Below, piece after piece: positions 43,028 through 51,821 of a stretch of DNA of 64,000 bases. The stretch is taken from NCBI RefSeq assembly GCF_002240225.1, contig NZ_CP022584.1, positions 496,001 to 560,000 on the forward strand, written 5' to 3'. Below the pieces are notes generated by a model. It was given only the letters and a program-made list of their open reading frames with translations. It had not been told where the DNA came from and searched no databases. The first letter of the stretch is position 1, and each line of letters starts with the position of its first letter. The translations under genes were made by a program, and so were the position numbers. This DNA comes from Paenibacillus physcomitrellae. GTDB lineage: Bacteria > Bacillota > Bacilli > Paenibacillales > Paenibacillaceae.

Positions 43028-43702
43028 TTAAAGGAATAACATCCGGAAAGCTTGTACACCAAAATACAGGCCAAAGCCGATGAGAGAAAGTCCGGACAGA
43101 ATGGAGATTCCCTTCAGCACCTTGTCCGTAAGCAAATTCCGGAACACACTGGCGGCGGCTGCCATCGAGAAATCCCAAATGATGATGCCGATCACAATGC
43201 CTCCGCTATAGATCAGCAGCTGGTGCATGGGAAAAGTATTAGCGGCGTCAGCCAGAATCGACCCGTAAATGCCGAGCCAGAACAGAATCGAAAGCGGATT
43301 AAATAAAGACATGAGAAAGCCGGAAAGGAACGATTTAAACAGCAGGGATTCCCCGCCCCTTAACGATTGGCTTGAGATTTTGCCGGCGTCTTTAATGCTT
43401 TCGATTCCGGTATACAGGAGAACCATAAAGCCGAACAAAGACAAAAAGGCCCGGATATATGGGGCGTCAAGCATATGGGAAACGCCGAAATAGACCGCAA
43501 GCATGTAACCGACGTCAGCCAGCAAAGCACCAAGCCCCACAGCCCAAGCATGCCAGAAGCCGCCGCGGATCCCTTTATCCAGCTGAGCGGCGTTGATCGG
43601 ACCAATAGGAGCAGAAAGAGACAAGCCCAGAAAGATATAACCAATAAATAAGTTGATTGGATTCTCCCCCTTTGTGCATGCTGTATTAACAGCTATATTC
43701 AC
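43028..43702 (-). CDS. LysE-family exporter (minus strand)
   Basis: Predicted membrane protein of 209-224 residues with six helices. GYIFLGLSLSAPIGPINAAQLDKGIRGGFWHAW is the LysE/RhtB signature. It is a paralogue of the divergent gene starting at 43856. The start is unclear: GTG 43702 has no ribosome site, while a strong AAAGGGGGAG (43664-43673, minus strand) lies inside the frame 6 bases from an ATC codon at 43657-43655, exactly where the paralogue starts. Amino acid or other small-solute export is expected. It is transcribed convergently with the APC permease. Confidence 0.87.
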   Translation of the reverse strand: MNIAVNTACTKGENPINLFIGYIFLGLSLSAPIGPINAAQLDKGIRGGFWHAWAVGLGALLADVGYMLAVYFGVSHMLDAPYIRAFLSLFGFMVLLYTGIESIKDAGKISSQSLRGGESLLFKSFLSGFLMSLFNPLSILFWLGIYGSILADAANTFPMHQLLIYSGGIVIGIIIWDFSMAAAASVFRNLLTDKVLKGISILSGLSLIGFGLYFGVQAFRMLFL

Positions 43703-43855
43703 AAAAGACGGGGAGTAGGACAGGTTTTAACAAACCTGAGCCCGCAGCCTTAAGCAGCCTCAAGGTAGAAGAAAATCTCCTGTCATAAACGCCTATGGCT
43801 TGTTCATAAAATGTACGAGCCTGACCTAGGGCAAATCAAAACAGGAGTGGAATCG

Positions 43856-44497
43856 TTGAGCGCTAACGTATTGTTAAGTTATATCTTATTGGGATTGACT
43901 TTGGCCGCCCCGATTGGCCCGGTGAACTCGGCGCGTTTGGATAAAGGGATAAAGAACGGTTTTTTCCATGCCTGGGTAGTAGGGGCAGGTTCTATGCTTG
44001 CAGATATGATCTTTATGCTGCTGATTTATCTGGGGCTTGTTCAATTTCTGAATATTATGGCCGTTCAAATCAGTTTATGGCTGTTCGGCGGTGCCGTGCT
44101 CATTTATTCCGGGTTTGAAAGCGGTCTGCGTGCGAAGAAGGTTCACCTTGATATGATGAGAAGCAGCAGAGATTCCTTAAGGAGCTGCTTTCTGCTCGGT
44201 TTCTTCATGTCGATTACCAGTCCGCTGTCGATACTGTTCTGGCTGGGCATCTATGGCTCTGTTCTGGCGCGAACGGCTGTGTCTCATGGGACAAGCCATT
44301 TGCTTGTGTACAGCAGTATGATTTTTCTGGGTTTGGCCTTATGGGATATTTTTGTGGCAGGGCTCACTACAGGACTAAGACGTTTGCTGAATGATACAAG
44401 CCTCATGCTGATTTCTTTCCTGTCCGGACTTTCTCTGGTTGGTTTCGGCGTTTATTTCGGTTTGCAGGGAATTAAAGCGCTGTTTGGTCTCTTATAA
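43856..44497 (+). CDS. LysE-family exporter (plus strand)
   Basis: Predicted 213-residue, six-helix exporter. SYILLGLTLAAPIGPVNSARLDKGIKNGFFHAW matches the paralogue upstream on the other strand, and TSPLSILFWLGIYGSVLA is nearly identical in both. TTG 43856 with CAGGAGTGG (43842-43850) is chosen over ATG 43811, which has no ribosome site. The two exporters diverge from a shared region of about 200 bases. The substrate is unknown. Confidence 0.9.
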   Translation: MSANVLLSYILLGLTLAAPIGPVNSARLDKGIKNGFFHAWVVGAGSMLADMIFMLLIYLGLVQFLNIMAVQISLWLFGGAVLIYSGFESGLRAKKVHLDMMRSSRDSLRSCFLLGFFMSITSPLSILFWLGIYGSVLARTAVSHGTSHLLVYSSMIFLGLALWDIFVAGLTTGLRRLLNDTSLMLISFLSGLSLVGFGVYFGLQGIKALFGLL

Positions 44498-44604
44498 AAA
44501 AGGGTCAAAACAACGCGCACAAGTTCCGCGCATAAGTTTGAAGGATTCCCCGATAATAAAGGTAGTTTCCAGCTTACCGATATTTTTTGAGGAGGGTCCT
44601 TATT

Positions 44605-46278
44605 TTGAAACCAACCGAACGCGGACTGCTGATCGCTGCGCTGGGCGGCGTTAATGAGATCGGAAAAAACATGTACTTCATTCAGTATAAAGACGACATT
44701 GTCGTGATCGACTGCGGTTCCAAATTTCCCACCGAAAATCTGCCGGGCATCGATCTGATTGTTCCGGACATTACGTATTTGCTCGACAATAAAGAAAAGG
44801 TACGAGCCTTGATCGTTACCCATGGACATGAAGATCATATCGGCGGTATTCCTTATCTGCTGAAGCAGCTTAATCTGCCGGTATACGGAAGCAAACTGAC
44901 TTTGGGATTGATTAAAATCAAGCTCAAAGAGCATGGACTGCTAAGAGAGGCAGAGCTGCACACTATTAACGCGGATTCGGCCGTTGAAGCCGGGCAGATC
45001 AGTGCCTCCTTCTTCTCGATCAACCACAGCATTCCCGATTGTCTGGGCATCTGCTTCCAAACCCCGGAAGGGACTGTTGTTCACACGGGCGACTTCAAGT
45101 TCGATATGTCTCCCGTAAGCGGCCCTTATCCCGATCTGCACCGGATGGCGGAGATCGGCAAGCAGGGCGTCAAGGTGCTGCTGTCGGAAAGCACAAATGC
45201 GGAAAGGCCGGGGTTCACCCCTTCGGAACGCCAAGTTGGGGAGCATCTGCTGGATGCTTTTATAAGAGCCAAACAGCAGGTGTTTATTTCAACGTTTGCT
45301 TCTAATGTCAACCGGGTGCAGCAGGTGATCGATGCCGCTGTTGAAACGGGGCGCAAGCTGGCGCTGCTCGGCCGCAGCATGGTGAATGTCGTTAATGTCT
45401 CCATGGAGCTGGGCTACTTGCAGATACCGGAAGGTTTGATTATTGAACCGGAGGAGTCGGAGCGTTATCCGGCCGATAAAATCGCCGTTCTATGTACAGG
45501 AAGTCAAGGTGAACCGATGGCCGCGCTTTCGCGCCTCGCCAGCTCCAAACATCCCAAGATTGAGATTTTACCGGGGGATACCGTCATCATTGCGGCAGGC
45601 CCGATTCCAGGCAACGAACGGAATCTCGCCCATGTAATCGACAATTTATATGTGTTGGGGGCCAAGGTCATCTATGGCTCAGGCAGCTCGACAGGAATGC
45701 ATGTGTCCGGCCACGGCAGTCAGGAAGAACTGAAGCTGATGCTTACGCTGATGAAACCCGAATATTTAATTCCGGTTCACGGGGAGTTCCGGATGCTGTA
45801 CCAGCACCGGCTGCTTGCGGAATCTGTCGGGGTGCAAAGCGACAATGTGTTTATTGTGAACAATGGAGAGACTGTCCGTATCGAACATGGACAGGCTTCG
45901 CTTGGACCGAAGATCCCGGCAGGCAACAGCTTTGTTGACGGGTTGGGCATAGGCGAGGTGGGAAATATCGTGCTCCGCGACCGCAGGCATCTTTCGTCCG
46001 ATGGCATGATCATCATCGTCACTACGCTCAGCAAGTCGGAGAAAACGATGCTGGCCGATCCTGAGGTCATCTCCAGAGGATTTGTATTCGTCAAGGAATC
46101 CGAAGAGCTGATGAATCAGATTCGGGAGCTGGTCCTGTCTACGATGAACGGGCTGAATGAAGCGGAGAGAAGCCAGTGGAACGACATCAAACAGACGTTA
46201 AAGGATAACATCGGGAGATTCATTTACAGCCAGACGAAGAAAAGACCGATGATTCTGCCGATTGTGATTGAAGTTTAA
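44605..46278 (+). CDS. rnj: Ribonuclease J
   Basis: Predicted 557-residue metallo-beta-lactamase/beta-CASP ribonuclease with 5'-3' exo- and endonuclease activity on RNA. The Zn site is THGHEDHIGG (His73, His75, Asp77, His78), with THE HSIPD and HTGDFKFD blocks, and the beta-CASP motifs ISTFASNVNRVQQVI, LCTGSQGEP and HVSGHGSQEELKLML. The C-terminal domain ends RPMILPIVIEV, as in RNase J. All catalytic residues of the J1 type are intact. TTG 44605 follows GGAGGG. Firmicutes usually have two RNase J genes; which one this is cannot be decided here. Confidence 0.93.
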   Translation: MKPTERGLLIAALGGVNEIGKNMYFIQYKDDIVVIDCGSKFPTENLPGIDLIVPDITYLLDNKEKVRALIVTHGHEDHIGGIPYLLKQLNLPVYGSKLTLGLIKIKLKEHGLLREAELHTINADSAVEAGQISASFFSINHSIPDCLGICFQTPEGTVVHTGDFKFDMSPVSGPYPDLHRMAEIGKQGVKVLLSESTNAERPGFTPSERQVGEHLLDAFIRAKQQVFISTFASNVNRVQQVIDAAVETGRKLALLGRSMVNVVNVSMELGYLQIPEGLIIEPEESERYPADKIAVLCTGSQGEPMAALSRLASSKHPKIEILPGDTVIIAAGPIPGNERNLAHVIDNLYVLGAKVIYGSGSSTGMHVSGHGSQEELKLMLTLMKPEYLIPVHGEFRMLYQHRLLAESVGVQSDNVFIVNNGETVRIEHGQASLGPKIPAGNSFVDGLGIGEVGNIVLRDRRHLSSDGMIIIVTTLSKSEKTMLADPEVISRGFVFVKESEELMNQIRELVLSTMNGLNEAERSQWNDIKQTLKDNIGRFIYSQTKKRPMILPIVIEV

Positions 46279-46368
46279 GGCAATAAAAAAGCGAACGGCC
46301 AGAGGCATAAGGCCAGATAATTAAGGTCAGATATCAGAAAATTAGAGGTCCGGCCAAGGAAGAGTGGA

Positions 46369-46397
46369 AGAGCCCCAGCTAAAGCAGGGGCTCTTTG
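46369..46397 (+). terminator. Rho-independent terminator
   Basis: AGAGCCCC pairs with GGGGCTCT around a 10-base loop, followed by TTTG. Confidence 0.8.
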
Positions 46398-46447
46398 TGT
46401 GTGCCTTCGAAAGCGTAAACAAAAGAGGAATCTTCTCTCACTTGATT

Positions 46448-46474
46448 TGAAACTTTTTCCAATCAGGAAGCGTC
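46448..46474 (+). promoter_or_regulatory. ECF sigma factor-type promoter
   Basis: TGAAAC (46448-46453) followed by TTTTTCC, and CGTC at 46471-46474 after 17 bases. This is the -35/-10 pattern of Bacillales ECF sigma factors (SigM/SigW type). The predicted start near 46481 leaves about 95 bases of leader. Cell-envelope stress control of the secreted repeat protein is likely. Confidence 0.7.
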
Positions 46475-46574
46475 AAATCAAATACGGGAGGGGGGAGGAC
46501 GGAAAACTTGTGGACCGTGGTGGACAGTAATGCGAGGTAGGATAGTCATGACATAAGCAGGAGGGTGAACGATT

Positions 46575-49355
46575 TTGAAGAAAATAATAAGCGCCTTTAT
46601 GGCTGGAATCCTGTCCGCGGCTTTCATTACACAGCTCCCGGTGCAGGCCGCTTCCGCCATCAAAATTCTGATTGACGGCAAGGAGCTGGTAACCGATCAG
46701 GCGCCGTTGATTACCGGAGGGCGCACTTTTGTACCACTGAGAGGCATCTTTGAAGCTTTGAATGCGAGCGTTCAGTGGAACAACGCCTCCAAAACGGTCA
46801 CCACGTATAAAAATGGAACTACGGTTGTGCTTAAGCTGGGTGCGAACACCGCAACAATTAATAATCAGACCGTATATCTGGACGCGCCTGCTGTCAGCAG
46901 GAACGGCCGGACTTTGGTTCCTCTCCGTTTCGTCAGCGAATCGCTCGGACAGAACGTGGAATGGCAGCCTTCAAGCCGGAGGGTTGTTATTACAACGTCA
47001 GACGGCAGCGGTAATTCATCGCAAGACGATGTAAGCAGCGTTCCTTACGTGGGCGTCCGCACCTCCGGGCAGACCGGTACAGGTTCCGATGTAACGGTAA
47101 GCTTTGCCCGCCCGGCGAACCCGGCTAACATTTCCGGATACCGGATTTTTATCGTGAAAGAAGCGAACGTCTCCAACTTTACTTATGCGAAAGCTTTAAC
47201 CATCAATGCCTCGAATTACACAGCCGTGGCTGCCAGCAGTTCCGACACATCCGTCAGCCTGACTGCTCAGACCCGGGATGTAGACGGGAATACGCTTGTA
47301 GCTGGAGCCTCTTACCGGGCATTTGTCCTTAGTGTAGGGAGAACAGGCGGCTACGCATTATCTTCGTCTTCATCCGCTTTCACTCTGGCGGGGTTATCCG
47401 TCGCAGCCGTTTCCAACCTTGCTATACGCGATACGGGAGACTACGGGGATGGCCGGGATGTATCGGTCAGCTTCACCAGACCGGGTAATGATGCGAATAT
47501 TTCCGGATATCGGGTCTTTATCGTGAAGACGTCGAATGCCTCATCCTTTACTTTATCAGCGGCCAATGCCGCTTCGAGCAGCTACTACACAGCAGTCGGC
47601 AAATCCGGCAGCAGCGCAATCGCTGTAACTCTGAACGCCGGCAGCCGGGATACTTCGGGTGACCTGATCCGAAACGGAGTATCTTATACGGCCTTTGTGC
47701 TTTCGGTAAGCAATCAATCCCTTTATGCCAATAAGCTCACAGGTCCTTCATCCTCGCTAACGTTAAACACCGTGAACACAGCTCCAGTAGTGAATTGGCT
47801 GAATGACGGTTCAGATTATGGGAATGGCCGGGATCTTCAAATCAATTTCACCCGGTCTGCGGACGAATCCAAGGTCGCATATTACCGGATCTTTGTTGTC
47901 AAATCCGGCAATACGGGCAGCTTTAGCTTGAGTGCAGCCAACTCGGTCTATTCCGGCCGGTATTATGATGTTGCCAAAACTGGTAATCCAACGGTCACAA
48001 CAACTCTCCCGTCAAATATGAGAGAGGTTCAGGGCTCTGCGGTCACTGAGGGAATCTCCTACCGGGTATTCGTAATGGCTGTATCGAACAATCCGCCTGT
48101 TTACCCTAATCTGCTGTCTGGACCATCCAGCGCCTTGACGTTAAACAACGCCAGCATAACGGCGGTAAGCAATCTGCAGGCAGCCGATACGGCGGATTAC
48201 GGGGACGGTCGTGATCTCCGGGTGTCTTTCAATAGAGCCGTCAATGAGAGCGGCGTATCCGGTTACCGGGTATTTGTGGTGAAGACAGGCGATGCCGCCA
48301 ACTTTAATGTCTACCAGGCGGGCGGCTTATCCAGCTCCTACTACACCAGTGTCTCCAGAACGGGAGGGAATTTGAGTCTTAACCTGAACAGCTATACCCG
48401 TTCAATAGACGGGGCTGTCATAACGAAAGGCCAAAGCTACAGAGTTTTTGTGCTGACGTTGGGCAACGGTGGTAATAACGTCTTGTCTTCGCCTTCCTCC
48501 GCCATCACGTTAACCGATAATCTGACGATTGGAGCAGCAAGCAATCTTCAAGTTGCGGACAGAGGGGACGCGGGCAATGCCAGCGATCTGAATGTCAGCT
48601 TTAACCGAGCAGCAAATGAAGCGAATATCGGCAGCTACCGGATTATGGCCGTTAAGGCTTCGGAGGCGTCCGGCTTTACGCTGGCCCAAGCTAATCATGT
48701 AACGAGCTCTTATTATAAACAGGTCAGTCCAACAGGCCGGGACATCAATGTGAACCTGGATGCCTGGCTGAGAACGGTTGATGGGGATCGAATCCAGAAT
48801 GGAACAGCTTATCGGATCTTTGTCCTGTCGGTTGGCGCATCCGGTTACAGTGGCAGCAATGCGCTGTCCTCCGCCTCCTCCGCGATTACCTTGACCAATA
48901 ATCTCACTCTTCTTCCGGCGACTGGAGTAACAGCTGCTGTGAATGCTGCTGATGCTGGCAGTCTTGATGTCAGCTTTACCCCATCCGAAACGGGGAACCT
49001 GATCACTGAATACCGGATTCTGGTGGTGCCTGCTGAACATGGAAGCTTGACGCAGAATGAGGCCAGCGCGGTAGGCGTTTCGGGTTATTTGAGCAAAGGG
49101 ACGGATGGGAGGACGATCCGTGGTACCGCAGCGGTTGACATTACCGGAGCTGCCCTGCGGGCTGGCGCCAGCTACAGGGTTTACGTGCTGGCGGTATCCA
49201 ATGGTTTGAACCAAGCTCCGGATGTCTTGTCGGCACCGTCTGATGAAGTAAAGCTGCCTGATCCGCCTGGCGAATCTGCACCTTCACAATCTCAAACTCC
49301 TGCTTCTGCTTCCGGCGGTTCAGAGTCTCCGGCTTCTCCCGAGAGTACCCCATAA
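46575..49355 (+). CDS. Secreted protein: copper amine oxidase N-terminal-like domain plus six FN3-like repeats
   Basis: Predicted 926-residue exported protein. The signal peptide (1-26, cleavage near VQAAS) is followed by a stalk domain (27-140) of the copper amine oxidase N-terminal type: ILIDGKELVTDQAPLITGGRTFVPLRGIFEALN and RTLVPLRFVSESLG. About six repeats of 115-120 residues follow from 157, with the recurrent pattern YGDGRDVSVSF..P.N..NISGYRVFIVK and SYRVFVLSV; the last is divergent. A Pro/Ser tail ends the chain. There is no catalytic copper oxidase domain, so it is a surface or matrix protein, not an enzyme. TTG 46575 has AGGAGGGTGA upstream. An ECF-type promoter precedes it. Confidence 0.85.
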   Translation: MKKIISAFMAGILSAAFITQLPVQAASAIKILIDGKELVTDQAPLITGGRTFVPLRGIFEALNASVQWNNASKTVTTYKNGTTVVLKLGANTATINNQTVYLDAPAVSRNGRTLVPLRFVSESLGQNVEWQPSSRRVVITTSDGSGNSSQDDVSSVPYVGVRTSGQTGTGSDVTVSFARPANPANISGYRIFIVKEANVSNFTYAKALTINASNYTAVAASSSDTSVSLTAQTRDVDGNTLVAGASYRAFVLSVGRTGGYALSSSSSAFTLAGLSVAAVSNLAIRDTGDYGDGRDVSVSFTRPGNDANISGYRVFIVKTSNASSFTLSAANAASSSYYTAVGKSGSSAIAVTLNAGSRDTSGDLIRNGVSYTAFVLSVSNQSLYANKLTGPSSSLTLNTVNTAPVVNWLNDGSDYGNGRDLQINFTRSADESKVAYYRIFVVKSGNTGSFSLSAANSVYSGRYYDVAKTGNPTVTTTLPSNMREVQGSAVTEGISYRVFVMAVSNNPPVYPNLLSGPSSALTLNNASITAVSNLQAADTADYGDGRDLRVSFNRAVNESGVSGYRVFVVKTGDAANFNVYQAGGLSSSYYTSVSRTGGNLSLNLNSYTRSIDGAVITKGQSYRVFVLTLGNGGNNVLSSPSSAITLTDNLTIGAASNLQVADRGDAGNASDLNVSFNRAANEANIGSYRIMAVKASEASGFTLAQANHVTSSYYKQVSPTGRDINVNLDAWLRTVDGDRIQNGTAYRIFVLSVGASGYSGSNALSSASSAITLTNNLTLLPATGVTAAVNAADAGSLDVSFTPSETGNLITEYRILVVPAEHGSLTQNEASAVGVSGYLSKGTDGRTIRGTAAVDITGAALRAGASYRVYVLAVSNGLNQAPDVLSAPSDEVKLPDPPGESAPSQSQTPASASGGSESPASPESTP

Positions 49356-49396
49356 CAGGGGAGAGGCAAGCTCCATTGTTTAACCCATTCACTTCT

Positions 49397-49424
49397 GGCT
49401 GGGCGTAATTGCCCGGCCTTTTTT
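49397..49424 (+). terminator. Rho-independent terminator
   Basis: GGCTGGGC pairs with GCCCGGCC around GTAATT, followed by TTTTTT. Confidence 0.88.
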
Positions 49425-49559
49425 CAGCTTTAAAGGAGCGAATAGAGACGGCCGGTGACGGTTTGGAAATTCGACTACTAAAATTTTTTTCACATCATAT
49501 GTTAATTAGGGCTGGATTAATTGCCCGGTTCCTGCTATTATTATGGAAATATTTAAATG

Positions 49560-49850
49560 CTTGGATAAGGAGCAGTACCCGCCTGTCCGGTTGTCAGAAA
49601 GCTGCTGGTTGATGCGAAGCAGTAGAAGGATATCGGGGAACTCGCCTTGGAGCAGCCGTTTCGAAACTGAACCCGCGGTTCAGGAGTAGCTGCGGACGGA
49701 TCACCCGCCGTTATGATGGGATAGAATGAAGAGTCCGGACTCTTTCATTCGCTGAGCGTATGAACAACTGTTCATAAACTGGAGTGGTACCGCGTAAGAC
49801 ATGGTCTTTCGTCTCTATTGGAAATATAGAGATGAAAGGCCTTTTTTATT
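49560..49850 (+). ncRNA. T-box riboswitch, leucine-specific
   Basis: The leader has a Stem I with the distal arm AAAGCTGCTGGTTGATGCGA near 49600 and the specifier region GGGGAACTCGCC; the CTC codon (49641-49643) reads leucine. The conserved T-box TGGTACCGCG lies at 49785-49794. The terminator is GGTCTTTCGTCTCTAT pairing with ATAGAGATGAAAGGCC (49803-49844) before TTTTTTATT. Uncharged tRNA-Leu should permit read-through into leuA. The 522-base gap between the repeat protein and leuA is filled by a terminator and this leader. Confidence 0.93.
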
Positions 49851-49877
49851 ATAAACAGCTAATGGGAGGGGTTAAGC

Positions 49878-51533
49878 ATGATGGACTATAACAAGTACAA
49901 ACGCGGATATTTTATGCCGCCGGTAGTCACGTATGACTGGGTAAAAAAGGATTATATCGATAAAGCGCCGATTTGGTGCAGTGTCGATCTCCGGGACGGC
50001 AACCAAGCACTGGTGAAACCGATGAATCTCCAAGAGAAGCTGGATATGTTCCGCATGCTGGTGAAGATTGGCTTTAAGGAAATCGAGGTGGCTTTTCCCG
50101 CTGCTTCCGATACCGAATTCCAATTTCTGCGTACGATTATCGAAGAGAAAATGATTCCCGAGGATGTAACGATCCAGGTCCTTACGCAGTCCAGGGAACA
50201 TATTATCCGCAGAACCTTTCAGGCGCTGGAAGGCGTGCCGCAGGCCATCGTTCACCTTTATAATTCCACATCGGTAGCGCAGCGTCAGCAGGTGTTCCAG
50301 AAAAGCAAGGAAGAGATCAAGCAGCTGGCGGTGGACGGAGCGGTCCTCGTGAAGGAACTGGCCGCTTCTACACCGGGAAACTTCCGGTTCCAGTACAGCC
50401 CGGAAAGCTTCCCGGGTACGGAAGTAGACTATGCTCTGGAAGTATGCAACAGCGTACTTGACGTCTGGCAGCCGGACAGCGCCCATAAAGCGATCATCAA
50501 CATTCCAACGACGGTAGAGATTGCGATGCCGCACGTCTTTGCCAGCCAAATCGAATACATCCATAAAAACCTCGCTTACCGCGATGGGGTTATTTTGTCC
50601 GTGCATCCGCACAATGACAGAGGCAGCGGCGTGGCCGACGCGGAATATGCAGTGCTGGCCGGAGCGGACCGGGTTGAAGGTACTTTGTTTGGCAACGGAG
50701 AAAGAACCGGCAACGTCGACATCATCACGCTGGCGATGAATCTGTATTCTCACGGCGTGAATCCGGAGCTGGATTTCAGCAATATGATGGAGATCATTGA
50801 AGGCTATGAACGCCTGACTAATATGAAGGTCTCCGAACGTCATCCTTATGCGGGTCAGCTGGTCTTTACGGCGTTCTCCGGTTCCCATCAGGATGCGATC
50901 GCCAAAGGCATGCAGTGGAGAGAGAAACATAACTCGCCGATTTGGGATGTTCCTTACCTGCCGATCGATCCGAAAGACGTTGGGCGGAACTACGAGACGG
51001 ACGTCATCCGCGTGAACAGTCAATCCGGCAAAGGCGGCGTAGGTTATATGCTGCAGCAAAATTACGGCGTTCAGCTTCCGGCAGGAATGAAGGAGGAAAT
51101 GGGTTATCTGGCCAAAGGCGCTTCCGATCAAGGGGAGAAAGAATTGACCGCCGAGGAAATTTACAACCTCTTTAAAGCCGAATACGTCGATAACACGCAG
51201 AAATTTGATTTGCTCGACTTCCTGTTCAACAAGCAGGAGGGATCGATTGTAGCTACGCTGGAGATCACCCGTAACGGCAAATGCGACAAAATCAACGCTT
51301 TGGGCAACGGGCATCTGGACTCTGTAAGCAATGCTTTTAAAGCTTATCTGGGTCTGAATTATGATCTGTCCTTCTATGAAGAACATTCACTTGGCCGGGA
51401 GTCGTCGGCACAGGCGATCGCTTATGTAGGCCTTACCTCCAACGGTAAAGTATATTGGGGAGCCGGTATCCATCCGGATATTATCCAGGCTTCCGTTCAT
51501 GCGATGCTGGTTGCACTTAATCGGATGGCCTAA
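49878..51533 (+). CDS. leuA: 2-isopropylmalate synthase
   Basis: Predicted 551-residue enzyme that condenses acetyl-CoA with 2-oxoisovalerate, the committed step of leucine synthesis. [13 protein letters not shown] is the metal-binding start of the long-form LeuA group (IPMS2, as in Actinobacteria), [14 protein letters not shown] holds the metal-ligand His pair, and [10 protein letters not shown] follows. The C-terminal about 130 residues form the LeuA dimer regulatory domain, so leucine feedback is likely. GGGAGGGG (49864-49871) precedes ATG 49878. The leucine T-box upstream supports the function. It is a single-gene unit with its own terminator; no leuBCD follows. Confidence 0.95.
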   Translation: MMDYNKYKRGYFMPPVVTYDWVKKDYIDKAPIWCSVDLRDGNQALVKPMNLQEKLDMFRMLVKIGFKEIEVAFPAASDTEFQFLRTIIEEKMIPEDVTIQVLTQSREHIIRRTFQALEGVPQAIVHLYNSTSVAQRQQVFQKSKEEIKQLAVDGAVLVKELAASTPGNFRFQYSPESFPGTEVDYALEVCNSVLDVWQPDSAHKAIINIPTTVEIAMPHVFASQIEYIHKNLAYRDGVILSVHPHNDRGSGVADAEYAVLAGADRVEGTLFGNGERTGNVDIITLAMNLYSHGVNPELDFSNMMEIIEGYERLTNMKVSERHPYAGQLVFTAFSGSHQDAIAKGMQWREKHNSPIWDVPYLPIDPKDVGRNYETDVIRVNSQSGKGGVGYMLQQNYGVQLPAGMKEEMGYLAKGASDQGEKELTAEEIYNLFKAEYVDNTQKFDLLDFLFNKQEGSIVATLEITRNGKCDKINALGNGHLDSVSNAFKAYLGLNYDLSFYEEHSLGRESSAQAIAYVGLTSNGKVYWGAGIHPDIIQASVHAMLVALNRMA

Positions 51534-51602
51534 ATCTGGCAGTTTATATGGAAAAATCACCTTCGGATCTGCCGGCCGGCCGCTGGCAAGTCCATTTATC
51601 TT

Positions 51603-51634
51603 AAACCCGCCTAGTGGCGGGTTTTCTTTTTTTA
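51603..51634 (+). terminator. Rho-independent terminator
   Basis: AAACCCGCC pairs with GGCGGGTTT around TAGT, followed by TCTTTTTTT. In the rest of the 288-base gap I see an isolated -10-like TATAAT (51695-51700) without a matching -35. Confidence 0.92.
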
Positions 51635-51821
51635 CATTAGAAATGCCTACAGTTTCCGTAGAATTGCCTCTCATCCCTAAAAGGCGCTATTCCCTATAAT
51701 GGGTAGGAAAGAAGTGGAAAGGAGGAAGGCTATCGAATTATGTAACCGCTAACACAATGTTGAAGAAAATGAGATATTGGTCGTTATTCATTCCAAAACC
51801 CGGTTTTTGAGGAGGAATATA

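Noticed and set aside
49409..49612. Small open frame of 67 codons before leuA
   Set aside because: It runs through the terminator tail and into the T-box leader; no ribosome site and no similarity to known leader peptides.
51740..51745. ATG-TAA minimal upstream frame after AAAGGAGGAAGG before the GH87-like gene
   Set aside because: The spacing of about 15 bases is too long and there is no support for regulation.
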